Origin: Sipunculus nudus
Taxonomy: Eukaryota > Annelida > Sipuncula > Golfingiida > Sipunculidae
DNA: 64,000 bases
Assembly: GCA_026874595.1 (NCBI GenBank)
Contig: CM049309.1
Location: 93,582,723-93,646,722, forward strand
Reading direction: 5' to 3'
Shown: positions 40,534 to 48,779 of the stretch, piece by piece
Layout: each line of letters opens with the position of its first letter
Position numbering within the stretch: the stretch's first letter is position 1
Made by a program: the position numbers and the translations under genes
Notes under the pieces: generated by a model
Told to the model about the DNA's origin: nothing
Database searches by the model: none
The model's input: the letters and a program-made list of their open reading frames with translations, nothing else

Positions 40534-43500
40534 TTTGTCCCAAGTCTGCTGGCCACATTTATCTAGCAATCAATCTGAAAGTTACAGGGTTGACTGAAAA
40601 CCAAAATCCTGGAAGCCTATCATTTTTGGTCAATGTAGGTCCAAGGTCAAGGTCATCAAAAAACATATTTTTATTTTTGTCATAACTCTGTCAATATTAC
40701 TCCTATCTTCACACTCTTAGGGTCAGTTTCTTCCTCCGAGTCATCACCATTACCTGGTGACCTGTGTCACATTGTCAGTATGTCTGTCTGTTTGTCAGTT
40801 GTCCTCAATTTCGCCTGTTCACTGGTCCTTGCATCTTACAATTTGTATTCTACAGGCCACAGTTTTGCAGGAACCCTTTTGAAACTGGTACATCTTATCT
40901 CTTACACAAATATCTCGAAAGTGATTTTCCATTTTTTGGAAAAAAAGACACTAAGCACAAGCATTTTATTTATATTGCACAACATATCCAGCAATAAAAC
41001 GCTCAAGGAGCATTACATAAAATAGCACACAATATGATATAAACTAAATCCTAGATATTTAAAATCAATACAAGTAAGCACATGCAAACAGATATGTTTT
41101 CAGTTTTGATTTGAAGGATTTTAGGGATTCATCATCTCTGATACTGGCTGGTAACTTATTCCACTTTGATGGTGCGGCACATGCAAATGCTCTATCACCA
41201 TATGAAAAGGTTTGTGACTTAGGCAGCACAAGAACAATGTTGGGACTGGATCTTAGAGTTCAACTAGGCTGGTGAATAGATAGATTCTGAAATGTGTTGT
41301 GACATGTCACATTGTTCTAAATGCGTTGTAGCCTATCCAACTGCACTGAAGGGAGACCATATAAGATGGATATGCAGTAGTCCAATTGTGATGTGAATAG
41401 GGCTTGAACTGCTCGCTCTGCTGCTTCCTGTGTCAGATACTTTCTTATCCTACCAATGTCTCGCAAGTGAAAGTTTGCAGTTTTACAATTCTATCTAATT
41501 TGTTTGTCTAAATTTAGTGTTGAATCTATGATCACCCCAAGATTCCACACTGAATTGCTAGGTTCAACGACAGATCCTTCATGTTGTATTGGAAGTTGAT
41601 TATTTCTTGCCAAATTGTAAGGGCTTCCAATGAGCAGGTACTCCATTTTTTCTTGGTGTAACTTGGGCATATTGGAGCTCATCCAATTATTATTATCCTT
41701 AATACACTCTAATACGGTTAACTGATATCAATTCATTCTTGGTATCTGGTACAAAGGACAAATAGAGTTGAGTATTGTCCTCATACTGATGACAACTTCC
41801 CAAAGAACAAAACCATTCTAATGCCGAGTCCCAGATATTAAGACAAGTAGACATTCTGTGCAACAAGCATCCATGATCAATGGTGTCAAAGGCAGCACTG
41901 AGGTCCAGTAAGACAAGGATAGTTACAGACTGCCTATCGACTGCCCTTAGGATGTAATTTGTCACACGAAGGATGGCTGTCTCTGTGCTATGCAGTGGTC
42001 TGTACGCCGACTGCATCACTTCATACAGATTATTATCCTGAAGGTTCTTGGCCAGTCTCTGTGCAACAACCTTCTCAAGAACTTTGGATACAAAGGAAAG
42101 GTCGGAGACTGGGCAGTAATTCTTTAGGACCTCCTTGCCTAGGGAAGTTTTCTTAAGCAATGGTCTGACATGAGCTGTCTTCATCTGTTCAGGAACAGAC
42201 CCAGTGGTCAATGATATGTAAATGATATCTACCAAGATTGGAACCACATAGTGTGCTATCAATTTTAGCATCAATTTTGTGCTTAGTCCTTGGAGGTGCA
42301 TGGAAGTCTAAAATATTAGAAAGGACTGCCTCATATTGGGTGACTAAATCATCCACATTATCATGAGTAACCACAGTAAAAAATGATTCCTGATTATCTA
42401 AACAAAATTTGTCAATATCAACAGATCGAAGCTTGCGATAATTACATTGCTTTTTGACTGGGCAATGTTTCACAAGACGGCATCTGCCCTGGATCACTGC
42501 ATGGTCCACTATATATATGAGACAACAAACGCATTAGTTACTGTAGAAGTTCCACACCTACTGATCACAAGGTCAAGTGTATGACCTTTGGTGTGTGTCT
42601 GTTCACTAGGGGGGGCTGCACTTGAAACACTTCAACATATCATTTTATGGCCATATCTCCAAAAGTATGAACCTTACCTACACAAATTATAACTCATTTT
42701 GTTCCTCTTTCCTTTTTTTTATGAGATGGATTGATCAGCTGTCATCTCTGATGTGTCAGTATGTCGGTCTGTTTGTCAGTTGTTGTCACCTCCCTGTTTG
42801 TTTGTCTGACATATGGCATTTCACAGGCCATCCTTTTTTAGCAGTCCCTCTGAATCTTAAACACAAAACATAAAATCTTTTTTCTTCATATCATCGTCAA
42901 AATGTATTGTAGCCACATAAACTGTAGCTCATTTTACTCGCCATTCTATAGCCTTTCTTCTGATATGTAGCTTTCTGAATCTGCTGTTACCATGGTTATG
43001 CATTTTGGGGGGAAATTTATGATTTTCCAAAATATGGGGTCTCATTATTCTAACTTTGTGAGTTTAATAGCAAGAGAGGTCTAGTTTTCTGCTTCAGACA
43101 GCATTGGGTCAGTTTTACTTGATTTTGAACAAATTCTGATGGAAAAACAAAACTCCTATAAGCTTTTATTTTTTTTATTTATATAGGTCAAAGGTCAAGG
43201 TAATTGAAAAACCCCAAAATATTATTTTGCTCATAACTTTGCAAAATATTGTCCTATCTACACAAACTGTAGATCATTTTATTGGCATCTGCATTTCCCA
43301 TTGTGAGGTCAGGTCAACTGTCATCCAGGTTGTATCAGTCTGTCAATTTCTCCCACTTGCTTGTTCTTTGGTCTGACATATGTCATTCTGCAATCCATCT
43401 TGTTTTAGCAATGCTTCTGAAAGGCATTCAGTTAAAAGAAAATCAGGAAATATGTTCTGTCTGTTTGTCTGTCTGTCTGTTCATCCTTGATTTTTCAATA

Positions 43501-45770
43501 TCGGCATAAATACATAAAAGTGTTATTGTTCCTGCTCTCCCAGAACATTGCACATTCTAATAACCATCGTCACTTGTTCCTTAGTCTTCCTGTTTCTCTG
43601 ATAAAATTTAAGCACTCAACCTATGGTTGATGTCGTTTAGTTTATTTTATTTTTGTTATTACCATTTATAGGGTGAAATGGTGCCAACAGCAGGCGGGGG
43701 AACTGCTGTCATCTTCAATGATGTAGAGACGGTCAAACAGAGGGAACCAGGAGACAGGTGAGAATCAGACTTGGTTAACTTGTTCAACTGGTTTTTAATT
43801 ACATTTTGTACATGTGTTTTAGTTCATACATTTAATCTCAGATGCACAACCAGAAATGCTTAATAAGTGGGAATGTTAAAAATGTCTTCCTTTTTTATCA
43901 GGGTCAAATTTGCTAAGACCAGTGGTCTCCCAAATACAGCTCTTTGAGATCTAGAACAAACACAAGCAGATGTACGAAAAATAAAAATATAAAGATTTTC
44001 CCGTTGATGGTTTTGCACTTATGGCAGCGAACCCAAGAAAGCCCAAGCCCCCTGCCCCCTACTTTACTGTCAGCAAGGTTTTAATATATACCCTGAGCCA
44101 AAATTTCATGCTGCACTTCTGTCACTGCAGGAAACGGCGCAGTCCACAGCCCAGGCCAGAAGACTTTGATGGTGAATGGACTGATCCTGAAGACAGGTGT
44201 CATGTAGCACTTGAAGGACACGGCTTTAATAAGTAAGTAATACCTTGGGACAGGAGCAGTACAGTAAGAGGGTGTAGTTATTTCCACTGCAGTAATTGTC
44301 ACATTTATTGCATGCCCAATTTATTCTGATTCAATCATTCATAGGACATGAGATTAGATTTTGTTTGCCCTTGGAATTTACAGTATATATCTCCTGCACC
44401 CAATGACAGAAATAATATCACATTATTTACAAGCAACATAAATAATGGAGATCTGTCAAATACAGTACCTGAATTATTCTCTTTTTTTTGGTCGGGGGGA
44501 GGGGGGATGATGTTTGTCACATTTATTACATGGGGTAAAATATATGCATATATTTTTAAATTATGGAACTGTTGTCTTGATACATGTATTATTGTTTATC
44601 CTACCTAGTACTCTTGAATCTGAGGGAGGAAAAATTAATATTTGTCATATACTACATGCATGACTGTATTTGTCATATACTACATGCATGACTGTGTTTG
44701 TCATATACTACATGCATGACTGTATTTGTCATATACTACATGCATGACTGTATTTGTCATATACTACATGCATGACTGTATTTGTCATATACTACATGCA
44801 TGACTGTATTTGTCATATACTACATGCATGACTGTATTTGTCATATACTACATGCATGACTGTATTTGTCATATACTACATGCATGACTGTATTTGTCAT
44901 ATACTACATGCATGACTGTATTTGTCATATACTACATGCATGACTGTATTTGTCATATACTACATGCATGACTGTGTTTGTCATATACTACATGTGTTTG
45001 TCATATACTACATGCATGACTGTATTTGTCATATACTACATGCATGACTGTATTTGTCATATACTACATGCATGACTGTATTTGTCATATACTACATGCA
45101 TGACTGTATTTGTCATATACTACACGCATGACTGTATTTGTCATATACTACATGCATGACTGTATTTGTCATATACTTCATGCATGACTATTTGTCATAT
45201 ACTACATGCATGACTGTATTTGTCATATACTACATGCATGACTGTATTTGTCATATACTACATGCATGACTATTTGTCATATACTACATGCATGACTGTA
45301 TTTGTCATATACTACATGCATGACTGTATTTGTCATATACTACATGCATGACTGTATTTGTCATATACTACATGCATGACTGTATTTGTCATATACTTCA
45401 TGCATGACTATTTGTCATATACTACATGCATGACTGTATTTGTCATATACTACATGCATGACTGTATTTGTCATATACTACATGCATGACTATTTGTCAT
45501 ATACTACATGCATGACTGTATTTGTCATATACTACATGCATGACTGTATTTGTCATATACTACATGCATGACTGTATTTGTCATATACTACATGCATGAC
45601 TGCCATTCATAGATTATTAAAAAAAACGTGTTTACTCAGTCCACTGTTTATCAAAATGTTTTGTCTACTGTCCTGCTTGAATGAACATAGGTGTACTATA
45701 TATATTTATTTGTATGATCCTAATTCTTTGTTTCTTTCGTTGCAGACGATTGAAGCAATCTCGAGTATAG
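14080..45770 (+). CDS. kif23: Kinesin-6 KIF23/MKLP1, 24 exons, 896 aa
   Basis: Plus-end-directed kinesin-6 motor of centralspindlin. With RACGAP1/CYK-4 it bundles the central spindle and midbody in cytokinesis. Exons, all joining in phase at GT-AG introns: 14080-14090, 16903-16963, 17590-17682, 17876-17911, 21593-21698, 22037-22173, 22847-22977, 23512-23676, 24028-24140, 24446-24567, 26245-26347, 29559-29641, 30159-30278, 30673-30817, 31086-31156, 31717-31819, 32152-32360, 34481-34591, 35240-35563, 39416-39509, 39751-39890, 43672-43757, 44131-44232, 45746-45770. They total 2691 nt including TAG. Architecture: short basic N-terminus, motor (about residues 25-440) with a long L6 insertion, neck, coiled coil, basic Ser-rich linker, C-terminal Arf6-binding-type domain. 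The start is the first ATG after the promoter and is followed at once by a donor. Length is close to human isoforms (856-960 aa). The human actin-binding alternative exon has no clear counterpart. Confidence 0.97.
14718..15567. mobile_element. TIR element with CCGTCCGGGAC subterminal repeats
   Basis: The left end GTGTGACTATTTACCGTCC (from 14719) is matched in inverted orientation by the right end (15549-15565), followed inward on both sides by ACACCGTCCGGGACTCC. Further CCGTCCGGGAC copies sit inside each arm. TTAAAA occurs just outside both ends (14706-14711 and 15568-15573) and may be the target duplication, but the left copy is a few bases further out. There is no transposase, so it is non-autonomous (MITE-like). 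The interior carries an AT-rich spacer and a CT microsatellite. It lies in kif23 intron 1. Confidence 0.7.
15038..15066. repeat. (CT)n microsatellite
   Basis: About 14 CT dinucleotides inside the intron 1 TIR element. Confidence 0.95.
15816..16639. mobile_element. hAT-like non-autonomous transposon (824 bp)
   Basis: The left end CAGGGTTGGGGTCAAATA (from 15816) is inverted at the right end (to 16639). It is flanked by 8-base duplications GTTCACAA (15808-15815) and GTCCACAA (16640-16647), one mismatch. A CAGGG terminus and 8-bp duplication are hallmarks of the hAT superfamily. No transposase is recognisable; the ORF at 16293-16634 has no family features. It sits in kif23 intron 1, 260 bp before exon 2. 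Confidence 0.8.
18378..19833 (+). mobile_element. Kolobok-like DNA transposon with TTAA target sites
   Basis: The left terminus AGGCCCAGTTCCGGT and the inverted right terminus (AGGCCCAATTCCGGT read inward) are both flanked directly by TTAA (18374-18377 and 19834-19837). Element length is 1456 bp. The TTAA duplication fits Kolobok or piggyBac; the encoded protein fragment (separate entry) favours a Kolobok-like transposase over piggyBac. It is too short for a full transposase, so it is an internally deleted or decayed copy. It lies in kif23 intron 4. Confidence 0.75.
18950..19420 (+). pseudogene. C-terminal transposase fragment inside the TTAA element
   Basis: An open frame of 156 codons. It begins with a Cys/His-containing part ([20 protein letters not shown], then NHANC and CKEGG) and continues with '[20 protein letters not shown]', '[18 protein letters not shown]'. 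This ESFNN...WNEN layout is familiar from invertebrate and fish transposase-like proteins and would include the final acidic residue of a DDE-type site (in VESFNN). The first two catalytic Asp and any DNA-binding domain are missing, so the protein is not functional as a transposase. Family assignment (Kolobok-like) rests mainly on the TTAA flanks. Confidence 0.6.
19840..20690 (+). pseudogene. L1/Tx1-like LINE 3' fragment (zinc-knuckle end)
   Basis: Translated in the + direction near 20238-20300, a decayed '[12 protein letters not shown]' then '[11 protein letters not shown]' is readable. It matches the CxFC..E.E.T.EHLF..C....LW pattern at the C-terminus of L1-clade reverse transcriptases. The surrounding stretch is A-rich and broken by stops. 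It directly follows the TTAA element in kif23 intron 4. Low sequence retention; clade tentative. Confidence 0.5.
20700..21540. other. kif23 intron 4, unassigned part
   Basis: No exon-like frame and no family-level similarity noticed. A small imperfect palindrome (GGCGCTTGAAGCGC) lies near 21277. Two ORFs of 65-72 codons have no recognisable motif and no splice context. Confidence 0.4.
21593..30817 (+). CDS. kif23: kif23 exons 5-14: kinesin motor core and neck
   Basis: Exon 6 carries the P-loop [10 protein letters not shown] (about residues 109-118), the ATP phosphate-binding loop. Exons 7-8 encode the long acidic/basic L6 insertion typical of kinesin-6 and then [15 protein letters not shown]. 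Exon 10 holds Switch I as NTESSRSH (297-304). Exon 11 holds Switch II as DLAGSE (339-344). Exon 12 has [20 protein letters not shown], and exon 13 has [20 protein letters not shown], the microtubule-binding L12/alpha5 region. Exon 14 (30673-30817) ends the motor with RFAELTQEV and enters the neck with GLTPGRRR, an MKLP1-specific motif next to the CYK-4 binding region. All nucleotide-contact residues are present, so the motor should be active. Confidence 0.96.
24732..25500 (+). mobile_element. pogo/Tigger-like DNA transposon remnant
   Basis: After a TA (24730-24731) the stretch begins CAGTTGTGACTTGACATTCC, a CAGT-type terminus as in pogo elements. Near 25267-25470 a decayed frame reads '[19 protein letters not shown]', then '[12 protein letters not shown]', resembling the acidic C-terminal tail of pogo/Tigger transposases. 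No matching 3' terminal inverted repeat was found and stops interrupt the frame. It lies in kif23 intron 10, ahead of the 42-bp minisatellite. Confidence 0.45.
25585..26112. repeat. 42-bp minisatellite, ~12.5 copies, two alternating variants
   Basis: The unit is a 42-base phrase containing GAGCAGGGCTGACCTGTTAT and GGGGCTGCATTTGTTCTGGG. Two variants (AGCAGGGCT..TTATT and AACATGGCT..TTCTT) alternate irregularly. Because 42 is a multiple of three and the unit lacks stops, it is open in one + frame and two - frames for 140-180 codons; these are not genes. It lies in kif23 intron 10, about 130 bp before exon 11. Confidence 0.95.
26350..27230. other. kif23 intron 11, non-repetitive part
   Basis: I see no gene. 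Minor features are a G-rich run near 26722-26742 and a triple GACAT run near 26869-26882. Confidence 0.4.
27240..27860. repeat. ~276-bp tandem repeat related to the 6-8 kb array
   Basis: The phrase GCCTGAAATT..ATGTCCATAGATCTTGG recurs near 27249, 27525 and 27801. Each unit has a GGTGGCGCC-type core and a 'GCTCATATCTCAGG' phrase, as in the upstream array. About 2.2 units. Overlapping + strand ORFs here are repeat by-products. It lies in kif23 intron 11. Confidence 0.75.
28300..29140. other. kif23 intron 11, AT-rich, nothing recognised
   Basis: No exon, transposon terminus or tandem structure was noticed in this stretch. Confidence 0.4.
29150..29440 (-). repeat. Inverted copy of the GGTGGCGCCACC repeat family
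   Basis: GGTGGCGCCACC (29273-29284) with the related phrases in reverse orientation, followed by 'GGTCAAAAACATAGTATC' (29398-29415). That last phrase recurs near 37807, linking this copy to the 36.9-37.8 kb repeat. Confidence 0.55.
29957..30092. repeat. Three ~45-bp tandem copies before kif23 exon 13
   Basis: GGTCATCACAAGACTGATAT recurs at 29984, 30028 and 30073 with a GGTTTACAGCACAT lead. It ends 67 bases before the exon 13 acceptor. Confidence 0.85.
31086..35563 (+). CDS. kif23: kif23 exons 15-19: CYK-4-binding neck, coiled coil, linker
   Basis: Exon 15 is proline-rich. Exons 16-18 encode a heptad-rich helix, including [19 protein letters not shown] and [16 protein letters not shown], that would dimerise the motor and contact RACGAP1. 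From residue YE of exon 17 to KLLKNII of exon 19, this protein and human MKLP1 (sequence recalled, not searched) have the same spacing of 67 residues, so no exon is missing here. Exon 19 is the longest exon (324 nt). It finishes the coiled coil and enters a basic, Ser/Thr/Pro-rich linker ending [14 protein letters not shown], which has several potential proline-directed sites. Confidence 0.93.
31168..31325. repeat. Three ~52-bp tandem copies after kif23 exon 15
   Basis: CCAGGTCTCAGACAGAAAAA recurs near 31170, 31223 and 31275, each followed by ACTAGTATTTTA and CCAGAAAATTC. The first copy begins 12 bases after the exon 15 donor. Confidence 0.9.
31500..31572. repeat. (AT)n/(GT)n microsatellite
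   Basis: Alternating AT with a short GT interruption, kif23 intron 15. Confidence 0.95.
32412..32445. repeat. poly-G followed by (GA)n
   Basis: About 18 consecutive G followed by GA dinucleotides, 50 bases after the kif23 exon 17 donor. Confidence 0.95.
33389..33662. repeat. 43/47-bp dimeric minisatellite with splice-acceptor-like unit
   Basis: Copies of GTTGTGTTCACATGGTGCAC start at 33389, 33436, 33479, 33526, 33569 and 33615, so spacing alternates mostly 47 and 43 bases. Each unit ends in a T-rich tract and TTCTGTAG, which looks like a 3' splice site. It lies in kif23 intron 17, about 820 bases before exon 18. Confidence 0.9.
34250..34425. repeat. ~25-32-bp degenerate tandem repeat
   Basis: Variants of TTACAACCTCATCTTTAGTT repeat about seven times directly ahead of kif23 exon 18. 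Confidence 0.8.
35570..36930. other. kif23 intron 19, first part, nothing recognised
   Basis: A short AT run near 35848-35860 only. No exon-like frame with consistent splice sites and no protein family. Confidence 0.4.
36933..37830. repeat. Dispersed repeat with internal ~181-bp duplication
   Basis: It begins TGCCCCCGCCACAAAGTGGC and contains repeated phrases GTGTGGGCAGATATAGACCA (near 37061, 37241, 37286, 37468) and TTTTTGGTGTGTGGGC, about 181 bases apart. It ends in an ACCCGGTCAAAAACATAGTA phrase shared with 29.4 kb. Non-coding multi-copy repeat in kif23 intron 19. Confidence 0.7.
37840..39410. other. kif23 intron 19, second part, nothing recognised
   Basis: AT-rich, no supported feature. 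Confidence 0.4.
39416..45770 (+). CDS. kif23: kif23 exons 20-24: phospho-switch, Arf6-binding domain, NLS
   Basis: Exon 20 carries [17 protein letters not shown] (about 757-773), matching the human RRSRS site where 14-3-3 binds and Aurora B acts. Exons 21-22 encode the C-terminal globular domain ([20 protein letters not shown], then FNDVETVKQ) that in the family binds Arf6 GTPase and membrane at the midbody. Exon 23 has DRKRRSP (about 854-860), equivalent to the bipartite NLS with its Aurora B serine, then EWTDPEDRC. Exon 24 supplies the last residues, KRLKQSRV, and the TAG at 45768-45770. Intron 23 is largely a 28-bp minisatellite. Confidence 0.94.
40502..40531. repeat. (GT)n microsatellite
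   Basis: About 15 GT dinucleotides in kif23 intron 21. Confidence 0.95.
40560..43560. repeat. Diverged repeats in kif23 intron 21, split by a LINE
   Basis: Phrases such as GTCAAGGTCAT..AAAA..ATAACT (40640, 43189) and CAGTATGTCTGTCTGTTTGTCA with a later CACAGGCCA (40777, 42757; weaker at 43336) recur with the same order on both sides of the LINE at 40990-42612. It looks like a tandem or nested low-copy repeat into which the LINE inserted. Confidence 0.55.
40990..42612 (-). pseudogene. 5'-truncated CR1/L2-like LINE, antisense in intron 21
   Basis: Read on the - strand, in order: the end of an endonuclease domain (HTLDL-type motif near 42550-42600), the inter-domain region ([13 protein letters not shown]), a reverse-transcriptase domain ([20 protein letters not shown], then [20 protein letters not shown] at 41850-41920, the palm aspartate region), the distal RT part ([34 protein letters not shown]) and the C-terminal [11 protein letters not shown]. 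Several frame breaks and stops make it inactive. The usual FADD catalytic box is not intact. Domain order and motifs place it in the CR1/L2 group of non-LTR retrotransposons. Confidence 0.88.
44641..45602. repeat. 28-bp minisatellite, ~34 copies, with 220-bp higher order
   Basis: The unit TTTGTCATATACTACATGCA plus TGACTGTA is repeated with few changes. Shorter 26-base variants (GACTATTTGTC) and a CTTCA variant recur in the same order 220 bases apart (CTTCA at 45176 and 45396), showing a segmental duplication of about eight units. The CATGCATG palindrome recurs in every unit. It fills most of kif23 intron 23 and ends about 140 bases before exon 24. There are no unique spacers, so it is not CRISPR. 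Confidence 0.97.
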
Positions 45771-47054
45771 GAGACTGGTATAATAGAAGTGACAAGAGGA
45801 ACCTCCCCAAGATGGCGGTGTAGGAGTTTAAGCATCAATCATGAAGATCAATTATTTGATTCAGTGTTGTATGTAACGATGGAATTAGCAAGCTTCTGTA
45901 TATATTTGTACATTGCATACAGTTCACAAACTTGTAAAACTTCCCAAATGTAAAACATATTGTCCTTTCAGAACAATGATACAAGTGGCTGTGAAAAACA
46001 TTGCCTGTTGCATATTTATGCGACAGATTAGAGGGTTCTGAAATATACTCACTATTTCATGTTTGTCTGTGGCGTGTGTCTGTGAATGATAGTTCATATT
46101 GATTGTGTTTCATATATATGTTTTAGTTATTTTAGATCAGTTTTATTTGGGATATTCCTAATTTATTGTATATATCCATCACATTGCAATATATTTCAAT
46201 CAAACAACAGGTAAAATGTAATGGACAAATTGGTGTACCATAGTAGCATATTGTGAAAACATCTTATAACTTTTCCTTTATCAGAATCTTAATGCTATCA
46301 CTGCAGTTTATATAACCTGGCACACATATATCAAGCAGGCATTTGAATCTTATATGCTTTTTATGTTTATCACAATGAAATACAAAATTTACCATCACAG
46401 TCCGTATAAAGTCACTTTTACTTCGTTCCAGTAAAACAATACAGAATATTTTCAGATTGTTTTGCAAAATCAAACGTGTATAGAAACTTAGCATACTAGT
46501 CTTACAGTCCTTTATAAGCTGTTACATTGTACTGTTGCTTTTATATTCAGTTTTTTGGTTTCTTAATCTCAGAAGCAAAATATATTTATTACATTTTTTT
46601 TTCTGGTTTGATGTCAGTGTACAACAAAATTGATGACTCACAAAACAATGTACTTAGCAGCAGGGGGTCATACTGTAATGTAAATGTATATACTTTTGTA
46701 CACAATGTAGGTGGATAGGGGTCCAGATTGCTCACAGCACTTATTGTGCATGGGAATGAAAATACCCAGTGAGATGTTATGTAAGAATGTGTTATTCCTA
46801 TATAGGCATAATGAATACATCTGGTTATCATCAAAGGTTTGAAAAAATGCTCACAGGAATATTAACTTTATCTTATGTGTGTTTGTTGAAATGCCTAGAT
46901 TAATGAAATTACAGGCACAGAAACAGGTACAACTACACATTGGGCCTGGTGTAACCCACAGCTGATTTACACATGATCAGGTCAAGGCACCACATGACTT
47001 ACATTGTGGGTGCTTGTGGAAGCACAGCTTGATGACACCACATACATAGTGAGG

Positions 47055-47260
47055 AGAACAACACATGAATGTCATGAAATTGACGCTAAAAGCATTGACA
47101 GGCACCACCCGTGCATGTCATGAAATTAACACCACATGCAATGTGAGGCACCACCCGTGCATATCATGAAATTACCACAACATGTAGTGACAGACACCAC
47201 CTGTGCATGTTATGAAATTTACACCACATGCAATGAGAGGCAACCCTTGTGCATATCAGC
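47055..47260. repeat. 46-bp tandem repeat in the probable kif23 3' UTR
   Basis: GGCACCACCCGTGCATGTCA and variants start at 47101, 47147, 47193 and 47239, exactly 46 bases apart. More decayed copies extend to about 47450. Confidence 0.85.
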
Positions 47261-47842
47261 TGGGTATCTGTTGACAGGGGTGGTTTTTTTAACACCACGT
47301 TCAATGATGAGCATCACATGTGCATGTCATGGGTAACTGCATGATGACAGGGATGGTATGTTGACACCACATGCAGTTATGAGCACTACATGTGCATGTC
47401 ATGTGGGTACCTGGTTATAGGAATGTTATGTTGGCACCACATCTGTTGTATATGTGTGAGGCGTTCGCAGATGAGGCTGATCAATGATGTGCACCGTGTA
47501 GAAACATGGTATAAACCTGCTGTCAGCACATGCACGATGGCTGGTGCCAGTTCTTTGACAATCCTGTTAGTGGGGTTATCTCAACTGTTGCATCCCTTTG
47601 GTCCACAGTTAATTCCTGATCTAAAGTGATTAATGGATAACTTAAACATCATCTGATGCAGCACCTGACTGAATGACAGATGTAACAGAGGCAGTACTCA
47701 TTTAACCGTTCCTGTTGCTCAGGCAGGTTCAGTATGTTATTATTCCTACTTAAAGACAGACTTTGTGCAATATAGACCACATAAGTAGACCACTTTTGAC
47801 TTGTGAATGGTGGTATGTTATACTATTTATATACCTGCTGTA

Positions 47843-47857
47843 AATAAATACAATAAA
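47843..47857 (+). terminator. kif23: Tandem AATAAA polyadenylation signals for kif23
   Basis: Two AATAAA hexamers nine bases apart, followed by a T-rich stretch from 47877. The position relative to the stop is plausible; cleavage is not demonstrable from sequence. Confidence 0.5.
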
Positions 47858-48257
47858 GAACTTATTTTCAGTGATGACTTTTTTTATCCACACAGAATTA
47901 AGTAATGTTTCGTCCCACTGATTTATTTCCTGCCAGTGAAGTTCACCAGGCTTCTATTTCACTTTTTGTTCTCTGTGTACCTTTGCCATTGATTCCCATT
48001 AAATTTTTAATGGAGGGATGTTTACGATGTGATAAATATTCAGGTTAGTTTTACCGTTATCTCTTTTTTTCCCTAGCAACACCACCTGTTTTAATTAATT
48101 TAGACATTCATTTATTTATTTAGGCTGTCCCTTGGAATATATGTTTCTTTATATGTAAAGCTTGATATCACCTCTGTAAATGCACATGTAGAGTTTCACT
48201 TTATATAACTTATGTAGGACATTAGGCTTGTTTTGTGTACAAGTAGATGCAGGTGTT

Positions 48258-48279
48258 CCCCCCCCCCCCCCCCCCCCCC
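48258..48279. repeat. poly-C tract
   Basis: About 22 consecutive C. Confidence 0.95.
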
Positions 48280-48669
48280 ATCATTGGACAACCAACCAAA
48301 AGTACAGTAGTCCAAAAGTAAATAGGATGCAAGAACACCAATATTATACGATAAACCAATATGGGGTTTTATATTAACAGTTTATTCAACCAACAAACAT
48401 ATTGAGTGTTTTTCATGGATTGCTACATGTCAAAGCACCTGTTTCAAGAACTTAAAGGAATAAGTAGTACAGCCATATTAACAAATATGAGTCTACATTT
48501 AATATGAAAAATTCATCTCAGCATGTATTGTTCTTCCTGAAAGAGTACAAGACTCTGCACAGAAAACAAAACTACTCCTGAAAAAATATTGCCCTGGTCC
48601 ATAGATCCCCAAAGTAATCTTGAGGTGCAAGGTAATGTATGGCCATACAGTGGCGTCAATTTATCTTCC

Positions 48670-48760
48670 GGGGGGGGGGGGGGGGGGTGACTCCTGTACA
48701 CACATACTGATATATATATATATAAATATACATATATATAAATATATACCTTTCTAGGGT
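48670..48760. repeat. poly-G tract and AT-rich repeat
   Basis: About 18 consecutive G (48670-48687) followed by TATATA-type sequence to about 48760. Confidence 0.9.
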
Positions 48761-48779
48761 CTATGATAAATTTCAAATG

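Larger units (their letters stand above)
45771..47875 (+). other. kif23: kif23 3' UTR (inferred)
   Basis: The first AATAAA signals I find after the TAG are at 47843-47848 and 47852-47857, giving a 3' UTR of about 2.1 kb if no intron intervenes. The interval has no supported coding frame. It contains a 46-bp tandem repeat (separate entry). Confidence 0.45.

Noticed and set aside
44641-45602. CRISPR-like regular 28-bp repeats
   Set aside because: Units are directly contiguous with no unique spacers, in a eukaryotic intron.
45746-45823. Alternative kif23 C-terminus reading [13 protein letters not shown]
   Set aside because: The phase from exon 23 (two bases, AA) gives KRLKQSRV and the TAG at 45768; the other frame would need a different donor.
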